Positions 51,006 to 62,363 of a DNA stretch of 64,000 nucleotides are shown here, one piece after another. The notes under the pieces are model-generated. The model saw only the letters and a list, made by a program, of their open reading frames with translations, was not told the DNA's origin and made no database searches. The position numbers were made by a program, and so were the translations under genes. The DNA comes from Harmonia axyridis (Eukaryota > Arthropoda > Insecta > Coleoptera > Coccinellidae). Each line of letters opens with the position of its first letter. Position 1 is the first letter of the stretch. Location of the stretch: the NCBI RefSeq assembly GCF_914767665.1, contig NC_059507.1:22632718-22696717 (forward strand). The letters run 5' to 3'.

Positions 51006-51917
51006 GATAATATTCAATGTAATTCCTTATTACATTCATGAGAACTAAATCAGATTTCATTAATTTCAATTCAATAATTAATTTCACAGCTAACGCTTGA
51101 CATTCCTTAACACAATTGATCACTGATCAGTTTTAGCAACTCAAACAATATAGACCATAGAAAATGATTTTTTTTTTAATGGGTTTGTACGGTAATGCGA
51201 ATTTTCCAATCGAAAAATTGAAATGATGAGAATTTCTAGTTTCTGATTATAATATAAAATAATTGAGATTATGCTCTCATGAAAATCAAATATAATTTTG
51301 CCATAAAATTATTCCGTTATTCGTGTTAATCGATGAAAATTATTAGGTATATCTAAAAAAAATTAATTTTATTTTTTCACAATCAATATCAAACATCAAA
51401 GTATGAAACAAATAGAAAGTAGTTCGAGCACGTGCACATGCCTTAACTAAGAACTAACAAGAGAGACCATAAACGCCACTGAATTCTTACGTTTAGTTCT
51501 TAGTTCGTAGTTTTTAGTCCTTAATTCTTAGGAATGGTGCATAAACCCACCATAACTTTTAAATTTTTTGTTTTACTACTGATATTGTGAAGGACATGAC
51601 TGAACATTATTAACAAACAGAACTCTTTTTTAATGTTCAATGAAATTGATCTAACGATCTCCTTATTATTTCACAATCAAATGAATCTAGAAAAAATATT
51701 TACATATGGCTTATCTTTCAATCTAATTCAAGTTATCTAATATCTATAGGTTACTATTTTTATCATAGCCTATTCATTTCAGCTGACGCATACAACTCTT
51801 ATAAATAATTATTGTAAACTGCTATAAAAACAATGTGTCTTTATTTTTAATGAATTCAAGTTATAGTTACAGTTTTGTTTTTTATATTTTATAATTAATA
51901 TCTTATATTGTTAAGAA
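51006..51917. promoter_or_regulatory. divergent intergenic region between the ZNF318-like gene and the carrier gene
   Basis: 912 bp separate the two start codons, which point away from each other. The sequence is AT-rich. A clear TATA box with an initiator is not evident for either gene. Both promoters and any 5' untranslated exons must lie here unless an upstream non-coding exon exists. Calling it a shared promoter is inference from position. Confidence 0.45.
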
Positions 51918-54479
51918 ATGGATAATATTTTAAAAGAAGCTGCTATCCAAATAGGATCTGGTGGTACAGCAGGTAAATAATGATTTATTTCTCTCAATTC
52001 TTCCCAGTATTGAAAATTATTGACTTCTGTTTGTTTTCCTGAATTAACCGTAAAAAAATTCATTCATAATGATATCACTTCTTTGGAATAGTCCATAGAA
52101 AATTAGAAAATGATTCGAAATATATTTTTAAATTTACGAAACTTGAAATTTTCATTGGTATGAATTAAAATTCAGCAAAAAGTGCAACGTCGAAATACCT
52201 ACATATTTGAAATGATTTCTGAAATATTCATATATTGAGCTTCTCGAAATCAAGTTCAGATGTCGACACAATACATTGAAATTGTACCGTACCTCAGTGG
52301 CGCATCCAGGATTTCTTCAAGGGAGGGCGCGCACGCCGCACAGTACAGACAGAGTTCATATGAAAGTTATAATATAGAAAGAAGCCTTTTTTCCATTTGT
52401 ACATCATGTATCATTGCTCAAGGGGCGAGGGAGGGGGGAAACTCCGCGTGTATCCCTGAATCCGCTACTTCCATTCCATATTTTACCTTTTTTTATAACC
52501 TTAACCAAAAATCATCATACTACACCTTCTGGTACATAATTAAAAAACCATATTGGCGATTTCTACTTGTTATGAGATTTTTCGAAGCAAGCTAGAGAAT
52601 GAGTGCTTTGAAATCATAAAGCCATCAGTCCTATGACGCAAGAATAACTTTACCTATCTTACCGAATTATGGACTAACGTACTAGTGTCATTTGATCCGT
52701 GATCTATACATTCATGACAAAGATGGATTCAATTAATGATTTCCATAAGCATAAAAATTATTATTTGTAGTAATAGTATTTTTCACGTCCCTAAGCCGTG
52801 TTCTTCTTTCTCATATTCATCCATAATTTTTTTTCTTAGGATTTGTAGAAGTTTGCATAATGCATCCTCTAGATCTGGTGAAAACAAGATTACAGTTACA
52901 AAATAAAAATTTAATGAAAGCAGATCCTCAGTTTTACAATGGCGTAGTCGATTGTTTGTTGAAAATGTACAAAAATGAAGGCTTGGGATCATTTTGGAAA
53001 GGAATTATCCCACCTATTTTAGTTGAGACTCCAAAAAGATCAGTGAAGGTACCTCGAATTTTTTTAATTTTATCCTAAACATAGCTATTTAGCTAACAAA
53101 AATGTTTTAAACAATATTCATAAGTCGGATTTAATTTGAACTGTAGAAGATCCTCATTAACATTATCGACGGACTGATAGTTAGGACTTTTAACGGAGAA
53201 AATAATAGTGTTACTACGACCTTAGTTTTTTGTTTAACTTTGACCTCAGATGTTTATTACTCTATGAGTTCGACCAACAAAATTTGTTGACATAATTTCT
53301 AACCTAATGTCTGAAAAAATGACAGTTGCCTAGAACCATAGACCTAGTCATAGACATAGATCTATACATAGAACGTACTAACCACAGAACACTATTACTA
53401 ACCTATCAAAAAAATATATACCGTAAAAACCATAGAGCCTGAAAAAACTGTATGTTCACTGAACATTCCTTATATCATCACCTCATTTTTTTTTATATAA
53501 TTTTTCCTTCACCTTTATAGTTTTTCACTTTCGAACAATACAAGCAATTATTCTTGTTTGGACACAGTTCTCCAACACCGGTCACCTACTCCCTAGCAGG
53601 TCTCAGTGCAGGTATTACTGAAAGTATTTTGGTTACCCCCTTTGAAGTGGTCAAAGTAGAACTACAAGCCAATAGGCAGAAAGTGAAGGATGCTCCGTCG
53701 ACCTTCCTGGTTGCCAGAAAAATCATCGCAAATGGCGGTTTGGGATCTAGAGGGCTCTTCAAAGGACTTAGCGCCACTATCCATCGTAATGGTCTCTTCA
53801 ATATGGTGTACTTTGGGTTCTACCATTCTATGAAAGAAATAATTCCTGCTCATGAGGTAAATTAACTCGATAAGTCTTCAAGCTAAAGGCGCTAAAAATC
53901 AGCCAATCAGTGTTTTCTGGAAATTTATAATCTATAAATCTTACTTGTAAAAGAATTTCTTCTATGGTTCATAATTTTTCAAAGTATTTGAAGAGTATTT
54001 TTATAAGATCATTAACTCCCTGAAATTTTTTCAGAATGAAAAAGTAGAATTCTTGAAAAAGTTTGGAATTGGATTCGCCTCTGGTACACTGGCTTCTTGC
54101 CTAAACATTCCTTTTGACGTAGCGAAATCTAGAATACAGGGACCACAACCACAACACAATATAATCAAGTACAAAACTACTTACGGTGCTTTAGCTACTG
54201 TATATAAGGAAGAAGGGTAAGTCTAGCTTATTGGAAAAATTTCCTTTATGTAACATAGTTTAAAAATTAGATTTCTTTCTCTCTCTCTATATATATATTC
54301 ACCATAACTTTCCAATAAAATCAATTATATCTTCTTGACGATGTAAACTATGTGTTTCCAGATTCCGTGCTTTATATAAGGGGCTCTTACCTAAAATTCT
54401 TCGACTTGGACCAGGAGGGGCCATCATGCTTCTAGTTTTTGAATATATGCATGCTTATTTGAAGAATAAGTTCGACTGA
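51918..54479 (+). CDS. mitochondrial 2-oxodicarboxylate carrier (SLC25A21 family), 299 residues
   Basis: Coding exons are 51918-51972, 52840-53048, 53521-53856, 54035-54216 and 54362-54479. All are GT..AG, in frame, totalling 900 nt. The length equals that of the human family member. The three mitochondrial-carrier signatures are all present: PLDLVK at residues 28-33, PFEVVK at 128-133 and PFDVAK at 226-231, one per two-helix repeat. The C-terminal block PFDVAKSRIQGPQP and LYKGLLPKILRLGPGGAIML is characteristic of oxodicarboxylate carriers. These proteins exchange 2-oxoadipate and 2-oxoglutarate across the inner mitochondrial membrane, serving lysine, hydroxylysine and tryptophan breakdown. 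The protein has no N-terminal presequence, as usual in the family. A hAT-like MITE sits in intron 1. A diverged tandem paralogue lies 2.7 kb downstream. Confidence 0.92.
52295..52470. mobile_element. hAT-like MITE in intron 1 of the carrier gene
   Basis: The left end CAGTGGCGCATCCAGG and the right end, reading inward AAGTAGCGGATTCAGGG, form a diverged inverted repeat of the CAGTGGCGGA type. The interior is unusually GC-rich (GGGAGGGCGCGC, GGGGCGAGGGAGGGG). It has no coding capacity. Confidence 0.55.
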
Positions 54480-54889
54480 CAACTCGCAAATTGAAAATGG
54501 AAGTATTTTATAATTCAAGAGTATCTGAAATTGAATTTTATTGATAATTTGTACGAATATCCATATGAAATATCCATTTATTATGTTTTAATATGTTTTT
54601 TGTTTTTTTTTTATACAAATCAACCAATATATATTATTCAAATATATTTCCAATTTTTATCTATCTATACATAGCAATAATGAAGTGGCTCTTTGCTAGC
54701 CCGAGAGATGGCGTTGAAGGTTGCGCAATTCTCGGAAAAAACGGCTCCGCTTGGGACATAAACCCAACCATTCTACGGAAAAGTCATATATTTCAGTAGT
54801 ATATCTCAAAAAGGTTATATAATATATAATACTTCATAATATTTTCCCATTAATAAGCAGAATTAGCAAAATAAGCAATAAACTCGTAT
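54480..54889. other. 3' flank of the carrier gene
   Basis: AT-rich DNA after the stop codon. No unambiguous AATAAA was found in the first 150 bases (TTTTATAATTC and TTATTATG are weak alternatives). Nothing else is recognised. Confidence 0.35.
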
Positions 54890-55140
54890 TTACAAACAAG
54901 GCATTAGACAAGCATTCTTATATGCAAGTCCCATTTGGAGCAACACATCGAAAACCAACTACAAAAAACTACAAATAATACAAAATAAATTTCTTCGAGT
55001 CATTCTGAATAAAACAAGATACACGAAATTAAAAAAATTACATTCAACCGGAAATATTGAGACCATCCAGAAAATAATACACAACCAAACACATATATTT
55101 TTCAATTACACATCCAAAAAACTGGAAAAACTAATTACCT
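54890..55140 (+). pseudogene. jockey-like LINE fragment (ORF2 C-terminal region)
   Basis: One plus-strand frame reads QAFLYASPIWSNTSKTNYKK, then LQIIQNKFLRVILNKTRYTK and KLEKLIT. The pattern LLYASPIWS...YKKLQxxQNKxLRxI is the region after the reverse-transcriptase core of jockey-type elements. Both ends are truncated. Confidence 0.75.
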
Positions 55141-57139
55141 GGGCACGACAACTACGCAAAGTACTAATATACAAATTAAGCATAAACTTACTCATCATAT
55201 CACATTAATATGATTTTATTTCTTTTCCATTTACCCACCCTAAATCCACCTGAGACGTATATGTGATTTTTTTTGGTTGGAAAAGTCATGTGGAGGTGTA
55301 TATGGCAGGGGTTGCTCTGAAGTTACCATACTAGTGATTCCATCACTGGTTGATTGTTTAGATAAGCCTTTCAGAATAGCAAACACTTTATCTTTGGGAT
55401 CTATACCCTGTCTATCAATTTATTGGCAATTTGACAATATGGAGCTTTGACTATCACCTCATAAGAATTTAGAAATGGTTTGTATGGAAGGGAGATTCGT
55501 GCTGACCGGTTCTAAATATTTCCACAGTAAGTGTCTAGCAGTTTCCATGATCAATTTGCACAAACTGCAAATTTAAACAGAGGTATAGCTTATTTCGGAG
55601 CCAATCATTCCTGAATGAAAGTGTAGTTTTCTTTCTCAAATCCACAGAAGGGTTCAGGTACAGCGGATATTACATTTTTATAGGTGCATCGACTTTAATA
55701 ACACCATGTTTTATGGTATTGGCCCTCTCATGTTCACTTTGTCCTCATATGAGCATGAGGCCATGATGAAAAAGCTTATTCACCTTGTCCCCATATAAGG
55801 CCATTACATTTTTGACTGAAAGAAGGCAAAACATGTGTTTTTCTTATGATTATGAAGTGGATAATAATAATCAGCAAGCCAACTGAAGAAAGCTGGTTAT
55901 TTTTACTCACCAAATATCATCCAATTCACATCAAAAAAAAAAAATAGTTAACGGCAATTCTGAACATAACCACAAATGACTCCGATTTAGAGCCAGATCA
56001 GAGACAATTATAGCTGCTTTCCAGTCAGGTGCGTGTCACCCCGGGGCTCGGCGCACTAGAGCTTCGAGCCCTTGCTATGAGTGGAACGCGCCAAAACGAA
56101 ACTGTCAAATTCAACGTAAACAAACCAGCGTTCTACAGCTGTCTCGTACTTTATGCGAAGTAACGGTCTTCTTTTTCTCTCACACCTGTCAGGGCTCGAA
56201 GCCCCGCAAATGCGGGGGGTGCTTCAGGTGAAAGGGGAAGGTAACGCGAGGGCTCGACGCCCTGTTTACTGGAACACTACAAGTGCGCTTCGGAGCTGTA
56301 CCGAGGAGCTCTTGACGTTGGCTGGAAAGCACCTAATGAGACGCACAACTCCCCACTAAATTTTATCCGATATTTTGCATCCTTGTCTGACACATCTTTA
56401 AAGGCAGTTGGAGATGGCGCCACATCCGCTTTGTGTATTTTAGCGCGGGAATTTCAAATTATTAATTTCAATTTCATTGTTTTTAGGCTTTGAGGTATTG
56501 GAGCTATTTCGCAATAATAATGTTGTCTCTGGACAAATGTCATTTTTGATAATGTAATTAATTAATTTATTAAGTCACTGTAGATAATGTCCTCTTGTTG
56601 TGATCTCTCTGAACGAATTTATTTACCAATTTTGATCCTCATATGAGATTTCTAAGGTATTAATATAGTATACGAGTGGATTCTATATATTTTAGAAACC
56701 TTCAAAGATATTTCCTCATAAGAGGACATTATGCATGAGAGGGTTAGAGCACTAACCAGAGACATCAAAACCTTTGACTAGGTTAGTTCAAGTTCCTCAG
56801 CGTGACCTGACCGTCTGCTGTAATGTATCCATATGTACACCCCTTCAAGGTTCCTTTTAAGACGCTCTTAAGCACCTAAAGCTAGAGTTCCTGTCTGCAG
56901 AAACAGAAGCATAAAAAGTCTCAATTTGGGTCAACCATGATGTCAAAACTATAGACGACCTCCCAAATATCTACACCTATTTTCTATGCATCTCTGTCAA
57001 ATTTCAGGCTTGTGTCATTTTTAAATTTAATGTATTCTGAAAAGAAGTGTAGAATGATGGTTTCCTGAACTCTTGGTATCTCCTGAACATTTTTTCTAGT
57101 AGATACTTAGGATGAAGATGTCTGATTCGTTCGAATGAT
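55141..57139. other. intergenic DNA between the carrier paralogues
   Basis: No gene seen. A GC-rich patch at 56020-56350 (listed separately) stands out. The remaining sequence has no recognisable repeat or frame. The promoter of the second carrier copy must lie in its 3' part. Confidence 0.4.
56020..56350. repeat. GC-rich patch with repeated GGGCTCGA motifs
   Basis: GGGGCTCGGCGC (56042), TTCGAGCCC (56067), AGGGCTCGAAGCCCCG (56190) and AGGGCTCGACGCCC (56250) are related motifs, some palindromic, in an otherwise AT-rich surround. A small hairpin (CCCCGCAAATGCGGGG) lies at 56203. The motifs loosely recall a tRNA T-arm, but no tRNA fold is present. It could be a SINE or transposon end, or a CpG-rich promoter patch for the gene at 57140. 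Confidence 0.3.
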
Positions 57140-58055
57140 ATGTCCAATGAATCAACCGGTTGGAAAAACGCAATCATTCAATTCGTTGCTGGAGGGGGTG
57201 CAGGTCATTTTCACCCTTGTTTTAGTGTTTTGAAATACAAATACTCATTGTTTTAATCCATAGGTTTCGTTGAGGTAGCCTTAATGCACCCTCTGGACCT
57301 GGTCAAAACAAGGATGCAACTGCAGAAAGGCCCTATAAAGAAAAACGATCCAAACTATTACACTGGGATACTGGATTGTTTTCAAAAGCTTCAGAAACAA
57401 GAAGGCACCCTCTCTTTCTGGAAGGGTCTTCTGCCACCTCTGATTGTTGAAACTCCAACGAAATCGATTAGAGTAGGTGGACTACATATAAACCTTAAAG
57501 TATCAACTTGATTTCTGCCAAATACTGAAATATTTTTCGCTTCAGTTCACTTCGTTTCATTTTTATAAGAGGATGTTTGCTGGAGAAAGAAAGCCAGGCT
57601 TGCTGGTAAGTGATATTTTGGAAAATACGAAAGTGGTACAGATTACACCGAAACATATTATCATTAATCTGTTAATATTTCACTTTATATATTTTTTTTA
57701 TCGAAAAATCATCGGATTTTGAACATTCTTCAAGATGAGAGCAATTGATAAACCATTTAAATTTACAGTGTTTTTTCAGACCCACATGGCGAGTGGCTTC
57801 TGCGCTGGCATCACAGAATCATTTGTTATTTGTCCCTTCGAGGTGGTCAAAGTTACCCAGCAGGCCAACAGAGGTCACATATCCCATACCCCTTCTTCAT
57901 GGGAGATGGCTAGGGTGATCATCAAAGAGGACGGTGTCCTCGGAAAAAGAGGTATATACAGGGGCTTGGGAGCCACCGCCCACCGTCACAGCGTGTTTTG
58001 TGCCGTCTACTTGGGTCTTTTCTACACTGCAAGAGGTAACATCCAACCTTCAGGG
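57140..58055 (+). pseudogene. second 2-oxodicarboxylate carrier copy, C-terminal third missing in this window
   Basis: Exons are 57140-57203, 57264-57472, 57546-57605 and 57780-58055, 609 nt and exactly 203 codons. The second exon has the same 209-nt length as in the upstream copy. Exons 3 and 4 together equal its single 336-nt third exon (60 + 276), so one intron was gained here or lost there. Signatures PLDLVK (31-36) and PFEVVK (130-135) are intact and no stop interrupts the frame. The donor after exon 4 (GTGAGT) is intact, but no third repeat follows before 64000. A Tc1 remnant starts 116 bases later and an LTR element follows. Either the last 100 codons lie beyond the window past an intron of more than 5.9 kb, or they are lost. 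The first donor (GTCATT) is weak. Confidence 0.75.
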
Positions 58056-58171
58056 GTGAGTATACCTCCTTGGACAGAAAGTAATGGGACTTTTTCGGTC
58101 TCCGAACAGATCGCTCTATTATTTCTGTGATCTCCGAATTTTGAACCGGGAATGGTGTGAAACGATAAATA

Positions 58172-58687
58172 TACTGACAAAGAAACTGCAACACCCAGAA
58201 GGAGCTATTTGAATTTAAATTTTTTTTTGGTAAAACATATATGGGTAGAGCAAGTAGTAAATGATTGAATTTAAAGAAAAAAATCGTGAAGGTTTTTTCA
58301 TGTAAACAATTTTTGTTACTTAAATATCGTGGTCGTTTTTTGCAAGTTTTTTTAAATTTTACAACAAACCAGCTGTTCGAGGAGATCCAAAGTCGATGTT
58401 TAGTTGTTGTTAAAATGCCTAGAGCACATGTACGCGGAATTTATCGCCAGATGAGTGAATTTGAAATCGCTAACTGTATGAACAGAAATCCAGCTACAGT
58501 TATGTGATGTTGTCAGGTGTGGTTTGATAATGCTCAAAATCGAAGAAGAGTAGGCACCGGATGTCGAAGGGGTACAAATGAAGTTCAAGATCGACGTCTA
58601 AGACTTATGTCCATTAGAGACCGATTTGGGACAACTCGATCTTTGGCTGATGAGTGGTTAGGAGAACAAGACATTCCTGTAACTTAG
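58172..58687 (+). pseudogene. Tc1 transposon, 5' end and transposase N-terminus
   Basis: The inverted-repeat end TACTGACAAAGAAACTGCAA at 58172 is typical of an insect Tc1 family. From 58415 a frame reads MPRAHVRGIYRQMSEFEIAN, then CCQVWFDNAQNRRRVGTGCR and RGTNEVQDRR. This is the paired-type DNA-binding region of a Tc1 transposase. One nonsense codon (TGA at 58505-58507) interrupts it and a TAG ends it at 58687. The catalytic domain and right end are missing. Confidence 0.8.
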
Positions 58688-59148
58688 CTCAGCAGTGCAA
58701 AAAGTAGTTCATGAGCAGTGCTAGTCACTACGCTTAGGTACATTCACATCATTGCTGTACGGGGAAGAAGAATCTCAGATTAGGCCGAATGCCAGGAGTT
58801 GAGGCGACATATAGCGTCAGCCGCGAATGCAGATAAAGGGCCAAAATGATTTCGAGATGAACAAAATCGGCTAATCTGAGATCCGGAGACTCGAGAATAG
58901 ATAGACCGTAAATGACCCTAAGGTCACCTAACAAGGGACAGTTTCTGAGGTCGAGTTGTACGAAATAACGTTCATCTGTAGATCAACAGAACTGTTAGTT
59001 ATTGATTCAAAAGAACGGGCGTTGTTCCAACTCATACTGACTGTGGTTCAACTGAACGGCGATTTCTAGTGACATTTCTTGGCAGTATCTTGGCAGTTGG
59101 TGTGACTGTTACGAAAATTGACAGATTACGAATTATGAATTTGAATCA
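58688..59148. other. unassigned DNA between Tc1 remnant and dispersed repeat
   Basis: No frame of note. Some of it may be decayed Tc1 sequence. A pair of short inverted pieces (TCTCAGATTAGGCCGA and TCGGCTAATCTGAGAT, near 58772 and 58869) could form a hairpin. Confidence 0.4.
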
Positions 59149-59370
59149 TACGTTTCGAATTTTGAAATAATTTATAATTACGCATTAAATTCGTGAATTA
59201 TGTCTGCCGAAATTGATTAACAACGGAATTAAGGGAAATTGCGAATAATGCCACAAAACTTAACACTTAATCCAAATCATATTATATTGATAATTGATGT
59301 GTTGAATTTTGTTAGGATTGGAATTCTGTGACAACTGCAAAACGAAAAATATAACTGAAAACAATGCTGT
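59149..59370 (+). repeat. dispersed repeat, left part of interrupted copy
   Basis: Matches 1862-2086 with substitutions and small gaps. It ends with AACAATGCTGT, exactly where the other copy continues AATGAGTTC. The remainder resumes at 63238 after the LTR element. Confidence 0.85.
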
Positions 59371-60244
59371 TGCAACGATTTTGCACGCTTCATTCCATGT
59401 TACGCTACTGGAATTTTTGAAGACGCGGTAATTTGTCAATTAATCGTATCAAATCGGGTACTATCGGTGGGATCGCAGATGCGCGTTCCTGGAGAGAATT
59501 TTCTGAAGGATTTTCAATGATGATTGAGACTCCAGCAAGAATAAGTAGATTTAGTGGTAGATTTAGATTTCAGTCATTATTAGTTTAATTTGAGACTCGG
59601 AATCTTATTTATCGGCGAGAATTGTGTCGGGATTCTCGCACCTCCCGTGGGATTAGAATGAAGAAAACCTCCCGTGGGATTAGAACGAAGAAACCTCCCG
59701 TGGGATTAGAACGAAGAAAACCTCCCGTGGAATTAGAACGAAGAAACCTCCCGTGGGATTAGAACGAAGAAAACCTCCCGTGGGATTAGAACGAAGAAAC
59801 CTCCCGTGGGATTAGAACAGGAACCTTTCTTGGGATTGGAAAACATCAAGAACTACTTCCTTGAGATACAGAATTTGGGATAGTACGTATGTTAGACCAC
59901 TTTGCTCTCTGAATCTGAAAGAATTCCTGCGAAATACCTGGCATTATCACACCAACTTCGTTGAATGAGGACTGGAGTACTATAGCTTCCTGATAAGAAT
60001 TGGTGTTCAGAAGGCTGAAGATAATATACAGAAGAGGTTCCATCCTAGTAACAGAGTGGCTCATTTAAAATCGTTTTAAGTTAAGTTTCTATTTTATTAT
60101 TTGTTTGGAGTGAAAAGGATCGATCATTGTATATTTTGATTTTATTAAATTTGTAAAAACCTGGGTAGGAGTTTTGTTGCCAAATAAGCCAAACCACCCC
60201 TAGAAATTAGTCCTTAGAGTCTCATGGGCAATTGTAACGTTACA
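59371..60244 (+). repeat. 5' LTR
   Basis: 874 bp, TG..CA termini. It contains an internal tandem array of about seven 25-26 bp units (CCTCCCGTGGGATTAGAACG plus GAAGAAA or GAAGAAAA) at 59641-59817. Confidence 0.93.
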
Positions 60245-60249
60245 CATTT

Positions 60250-60267
60250 TGGCGCCCAACGTGGGGC
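60250..60267 (+). other. primer-binding site
   Basis: TGGCGCCCAACGTGGGGC starts six bases past the 5' LTR. It resembles the lysine-tRNA-type site used by gypsy elements; the tRNA assignment is from memory of the family. Confidence 0.75.
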
Positions 60268-60471
60268 CCGAAAATTTTGGCAACTGCTCCTATCATTTCG
60301 ACCTTTTCAGTTCTAAAGTAATAATTTATCTTTGTTTAACTTTTTCTCTTTCTTTTATCTCGTCTTTGATATTTTTCGTTGGTATCGGATTGACCAAACG
60401 TGTCGTGATATATTTTTTCGTAGCTGTATATTTACATATAATTGTTTTTCTTGTTTATTTTGTCTGATAAA

Positions 60472-60597
60472 ATGAATAATCCAGATTTCTTGAACGGGAC
60501 TGACCTTGGCAATTCCCATGTCAAATACATAAAACTAGATCTGACCCGTGGTTATGTTTCTACCGATTTCGACAAAACTGATGACGATGATGAATAA
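60472..60597 (+). CDS. 41-codon frame in the LTR element, possible gag relic
   Basis: The frame starts MNNPDFLNGTDL and ends in an acidic DKTDDDDE. It is the first clear ATG after the leader, where gag would begin. I recognise no gag domain. It may be a truncated gag start or chance. Confidence 0.3.
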   Translation: MNNPDFLNGTDLGNSHVKYIKLDLTRGYVSTDFDKTDDDDE

Positions 60598-60699
60598 TTC
60601 CTTTTTGCCTTTAACCTTAATTTGCTCCAGATGCACAGATTATATATTTTTCTTTTTAGATTCATTATTTATTAATTTCATTTATCTTTTGACAATTAT

Positions 60700-60890
60700 T
60701 ATCTTATCGTTGTAGCATAGCTACTATTTTCGTATCTTTGTAGCGTGGCTACTATTATCGTATTTTTGTAGCGTGGCTACTATTATCGTATCTTTGTAGC
60801 ATAGCTACTTTTATCGCTTATCGTTGTAGCACTACTATTAGTTAGTGGTGGCTACTATTTATCTTATCGTTGTAGTATGGATACTACTTA
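60700..60890 (+). repeat. tandem repeat in the LTR element interior
   Basis: About six units of around 30 bp built on ATCGTTGTAGCATAGCTACT and variants (GTAGCGTGGCTAC). GTAGCATAGCTAC is itself partly palindromic. It takes the place where gag would normally lie. Confidence 0.75.
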
Positions 60891-61367
60891 TATTTACCTT
60901 TAAAGTTGTTGTTAATCTGACTGAAGTGTCTTTTAGATATGCAGAGCAAATTGATTTTGGCGTAACTGAGAGTATACTTTGGAAAAATTTATTATTTTGG
61001 GTCTGAACAGATTCAGTTTTTTCTTATTTTCTGTGTACTGTTGCAATTTCCCGTTTCCCTATTTTTCCTTCAATTTTCATTTATCTTATCGTTATCGTTG
61101 CAAGTTATATACTTGCTGGCGCCCAACTTAACGTTGCTGTGAACTTTCAGTTATATCACTTCAATGGAGAGGGAGGTAGGGAAGTGAATCCTTGAGCTCA
61201 GTTGATTCATATACACGTCAGTTCAGAACATCTTTGTACACATTATTTGACTATTTTGAGCCATTTATGGCTGATTTTTCACAGACGGCGTTAATTATCT
61301 TTTACCTACTTTGTCGAATGTTATCGCATTTTTTCGTGGTCGATAAATATCGATTTTACCTTACCTT

Positions 61368-61490
61368 TTCATTACCGGATTTGACGTTATATTTGCTAAT
61401 TTTGGATTTACCTCAATTCAGTTTCATTACCGGATTTGACGTTATATTTGCTAATTTTGGATTTACCTCAATTTAGTTTCATTATCGGAT
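61368..61490 (+). repeat. 54-bp direct repeat in the LTR element interior
   Basis: TTACCGGATTTGACGTTATA followed by TTTGCTAATTTTGGATTTAC occurs twice in direct succession, and a third partial unit, TTATCGGATTTGAC, follows. Confidence 0.8.
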
Positions 61491-62363
61491 TTGACATCGT
61501 TCTATGCAAGAAACATAGAATGATGGAGTCATTTTTGAAAATTTTGGACTCAAACTAAAAATCTTCCATGCCCCCCCTTTCTGGTTCACCTTCGTCTCGG
61601 GTGCCAGGAAGATTTTTCTTGTTGTGCGACGGCACCTTTTAAATTCATTCACTTTTGTTTAGTTGAGACGGTTTTTTTTGTTTTCATTTATATAACTGCA
61701 GCACTGTTTACTTCCTAGTAGCAGTGGCTGAAATTAATATTGAGATTTTTGACGATAGGTCGTTTGAGCATGACTTTCCAGAATCGGTAGGATGATGGTA
61801 TTTCACATCAGTGTGAAGTATCCTCATCCCTCTTTCGTTTTTTAGAGAGAGGCCTTCAGCAACCGACTTCTGTTTCACCTTTTCACTCAACTCTGAGTAA
61901 TTTAAATATTTAGGGTGTAAAGAAGTTCTCATTGAGCTCCTTTACACTCATCTCTCTTTCGTTTTTTAGAGAGAAGCCTTAGGCAACTGAAGTCTGTTTC
62001 ACTTTTTCCCTCATTTCCTTTTTCCTTAGTGCTCAGGTCGTTTCTAAATTTGGTTGACTATTTGTTCGATATATATTTTTTCAACTTGCCTTCAGCAATT
62101 GGTCATAATATTTGGCATTTCATATTTCAAATTGGTTACATTCGATAGGTTTTGGGTAAGACATGGTACGTTTGCGGAATTCTCCCTTGTAATATATCAC
62201 ACTAATTATAACTTTTATCATTTGCTCCAGTTGACAAGTCGGAGTATGTTTTCTTTTGACGTGCTGTGCTTGATCTGATGCCATCGAGTATTTTTGTTTT
62301 TGAGATATTCATACATAAAGAAAAAAAAAAAATTTTTTTTTCTTTTTCCTGGTGAGAGGTGTG

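Noticed and set aside
56180..56270. tRNA-like GGCTCGA segments
   Set aside because: No A box, acceptor stem or anticodon arm can be folded around them.
59641..59817. Regular short repeats suggesting a CRISPR array
   Set aside because: Units are contiguous without unique spacers, lie inside an LTR and recur in the other LTR. This is a eukaryotic genome.
60249..60467. 72-codon hydrophobic frame after the primer-binding site
   Set aside because: It begins inside the leader, overlaps no known gag or envelope motif and is explained by T-rich composition.
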